DNA of 16,407 bases from NCBI GenBank assembly GCA_934249275.1, contig CAKQKT010000037.1, positions 1 through 16,407 on the forward strand. The letters run 5' to 3'. The stretch's first letter is position 1. Each line of letters opens with the position of its first letter. Below, one piece after another: positions 14,787 to 16,407 of the stretch. Origin of the DNA: an uncultured Sutterella sp. GTDB lineage: Bacteria; Pseudomonadota; Gammaproteobacteria; Burkholderiales; Burkholderiaceae_F. A program made the translations under genes and the position numbers. The notes beneath the pieces were generated by a model, which saw only the letters and a program-made list of their open reading frames with translations, ran no database searches and had not been told where the DNA came from.

Positions 14787-16337
14787 ATGCAAAAACGCGA
14801 ATTCCTCAAGGGCAGCCTCGCCGCCCTGGGCATGTTCGGCTGCGGTGCCGCCGCTGCCAAGTCCGAATTCCCGGAAGCCAAGGACATCAAGTGGGACGAA
14901 ACGTTCGACGTGATCGTCGTCGGTTCCGGCATTGCCGCCACGTGTGCGGCCAATGAATCGATCGACCTCGGCGCCAAGCGCGTCATCATGGTCGACAAGA
15001 TGCCCGTCTTCGGCGGCAACTCCGCCATCACCGGCTTTTGGATCAACGTTCCGCGCACGCCGGAACAGATCGCCCACGGCGTCAAGGACGACAGCCCCGA
15101 GCTCTTCCTCAAGGACACGCTCAAGGCCGGCGAATACTTCAACGATCCGAAGCTCGCCCACGCCCTCTGCTTCAAGGCTCTCGAATCCTTCGAATACATC
15201 CGCAAGCTCGGCTGCGAATTCGCCCCGACTCCGTTCATCCAGGGCGGCCACTCCAAGATCCGCTCCCTCGCTCCGAAGGTCTCCGCCGGCATTTCCGTGA
15301 TGCTTCCGCTGCACCGCCACTTCCTCAAGCGCGGCGGCATCATGCGCAAGAACACGATCGTCGATGAAGTGATCAAGGACGAAAACGGCCGCTGCGTCGG
15401 CGTCGCCGTCCGCGAAAACTATGTCTTCGACATCACGTCCCGCGACAACGACCTCACGAACAAGACCGGCGTTCGCAAGTACTACCGCGCCGAAAAAGGC
15501 GTCGTCTTCGGTGCCGGCGGCTTCGTCAACGACTGGCGCATGACCTCGCTCATCGACCCGAAGATCACGAAGGAAACGGAAGGCACGAACCATCCGGGCG
15601 CCACGGCCGGCGCTCTCTTCACGCTGATGCGCGCGGGCGGCCTCCCGGTTCACATCGACTACATCCAATGGGGCCCCTGGTGCTCGCCTGACGACAAGGG
15701 CATCGGCATGGGCGCCGACGTCTGCGACTACATCAAGCAGTACGGCTTCGCCGTCGACCCGAAGACGGGCCGCCGCTGCTTCAACGAGCTCGGAAACCGG
15801 ACGGAACTCACGAACGACATCTTCCGCCTCAAGAACGAAGACGGCTCCCAGCGCTTCGCCGTTCTGATCGCCGACAGCCAGTTCGTGCCCCGCATCTCCA
15901 TCCAGCGCTACCTGACGAAGTCGCTCCATTCCGGCACGACGAAGAAGTTCGAAACGCTCGAAGAGCTCGCCAAGTTCTACGGCCTGCCGCTCAAGGAGCT
16001 CAAGGACGAAATGGCCAAGTACAACGGCTGGATCAAGGAAGGCCGCGAATTCGACCCCGACTTTCATCGTCCGCTCACGCCGAACGAAGGCGTTCTCATG
16101 GGCAAGGGCCCCTGGTACGGCCATCGCCTCACCTCCAAGCTCCACTACACGATGGGCGGCATCCGCATCAATGAAAAGGCCGAAGTCATCGGTCAGGACT
16201 TCAAGCCGATTCCGGGCCTCTACGCAGCCGGCGAAATCACGGGCGGTGTCCACGGCGTGACCCGCCTCGGCGGCAACTCCGTGCTCGACGGCATCGTCTT
16301 CGGCCGCATCGCTGCTCAGAGCATCATGGCCAAGTAA
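14787..16337 (+). CDS. Exported FAD-dependent reductase (fumarate reductase-like)
   Basis: The 516-residue protein has a Tat-like signal with KR in place of RR (QKREFLKGSLAALGMFGCGAAAA) and a possible lipobox cysteine at 19. The FAD domain starts DVIVVGSGIAATCAA (41-55), with the third glycine replaced by Ala. Expected reductase residues are FNELGNR (332-338), LHYTMGGIR (452-460, H453) and GGVHGVTRLGGN (486-497, R493), corresponding to the substrate-binding and proton-donating Arg/His of flavocytochrome fumarate reductases. One usual histidine is absent: QxHP reads QWGPW (294-298). There is no haem or FMN domain, so electrons must come from a separate partner, perhaps the next gene. ATG 14787 has AAGGAG nine bases upstream. 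TetR control is likely. The natural acceptor is unknown. Confidence 0.9.
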   Translation: MQKREFLKGSLAALGMFGCGAAAAKSEFPEAKDIKWDETFDVIVVGSGIAATCAANESIDLGAKRVIMVDKMPVFGGNSAITGFWINVPRTPEQIAHGVKDDSPELFLKDTLKAGEYFNDPKLAHALCFKALESFEYIRKLGCEFAPTPFIQGGHSKIRSLAPKVSAGISVMLPLHRHFLKRGGIMRKNTIVDEVIKDENGRCVGVAVRENYVFDITSRDNDLTNKTGVRKYYRAEKGVVFGAGGFVNDWRMTSLIDPKITKETEGTNHPGATAGALFTLMRAGGLPVHIDYIQWGPWCSPDDKGIGMGADVCDYIKQYGFAVDPKTGRRCFNELGNRTELTNDIFRLKNEDGSQRFAVLIADSQFVPRISIQRYLTKSLHSGTTKKFETLEELAKFYGLPLKELKDEMAKYNGWIKEGREFDPDFHRPLTPNEGVLMGKGPWYGHRLTSKLHYTMGGIRINEKAEVIGQDFKPIPGLYAAGEITGGVHGVTRLGGNSVLDGIVFGRIAAQSIMAK

Positions 16338-16357
16338 TCGACTTAGGAGAAAACATC

Positions 16358-16407
16358 ATGAAAAAACTCGTTGTCCTCGCCATGGCCGCTCTGTTCTCGG
16401 CCGGCGC
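16358..16407 (+). CDS. Start of an exported protein (cut by window edge)
   Basis: Only the first 16 complete codons are visible: a signal peptide beginning MKKLVVLAMAALFSAG. AGGAG lies seven bases before the ATG, and the gene begins 20 bases after the reductase stop, so the two form an operon. In related gut-bacterial operons the partner is often a small c-type cytochrome or FMN-binding protein that feeds electrons to the reductase. Nothing in the visible part proves which. Confidence 0.65.
   Translation, partial: MKKLVVLAMAALFSAG

Noticed and set aside
14712..16253. A 513-codon open frame opposite the FAD reductase
   Set aside because: Repetitive Ala/Val/Asp/Glu composition with no domain. 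It is an antisense by-product of the codon bias of the real reductase.
1..16407. CRISPR array, rRNA, tRNA, insertion sequence or phage genes
   Set aside because: No regularly spaced repeats, structural RNA genes, transposase, integrase or phage structural proteins were seen in any frame.

Overview
The window is about 60% GC, densely coded, and split into short operons on both strands. The gene content suggests a gut betaproteobacterium of the Sutterella/Parasutterella type (Sutterellaceae). The reasons are exported flavoprotein reductases of the fumarate/urocanate reductase superfamily, a KR-type Tat-like signal, and small transporter genes next to them. The assignment is inferred from gene style; no rRNA or marker gene is present.

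Left part (1-3100): a PLD-domain/DEAD-type helicase gene on the minus strand is broken just after Walker A. A 620-base non-coding stretch follows, holding a 41-bp near-perfect palindrome and an 18-bp perfect palindrome. It ends in a structured leader with a 16-codon Phe-rich peptide ORF directly ahead of a bile acid:Na+ symporter family (BASS) transporter. After the BASS terminator come a minus-strand terminator and a 37-codon ORF that looks like the stump of a lost flavoprotein paralogue.

Middle (3300-7000): an exported FMN-/FAD-binding flavoprotein reductase (minus), a divergent HNH endonuclease (plus), a bidirectional terminator, and a TauE/SafE-type anion permease (minus).

Right part (7050-13830): a complete type I Wadjet operon, jetA-jetB-jetC-jetD, transcribed on the minus strand with every junction overlapping. 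This is an SMC-like anti-plasmid defence complex: JetA, JetB and JetC form the loop-extruding condensin-like motor, and JetD is the Toprim nuclease that cuts circular DNA.

Right end (13950-16407): a TetR-family regulator, divergent from a second exported FAD reductase that keeps most fumarate-reductase catalytic residues. A clear promoter with an inverted repeat over its start point lies between the two. The first codons of a further exported protein follow the reductase and are cut by the window edge.

The themes are anaerobic respiration or exported electron-acceptor use, organic-anion transport, and defence (Wadjet, HNH, broken helicase). The least explained parts are the BASS leader, the palindromes, the flavoprotein stump, and the unknown substrates of the two reductases.
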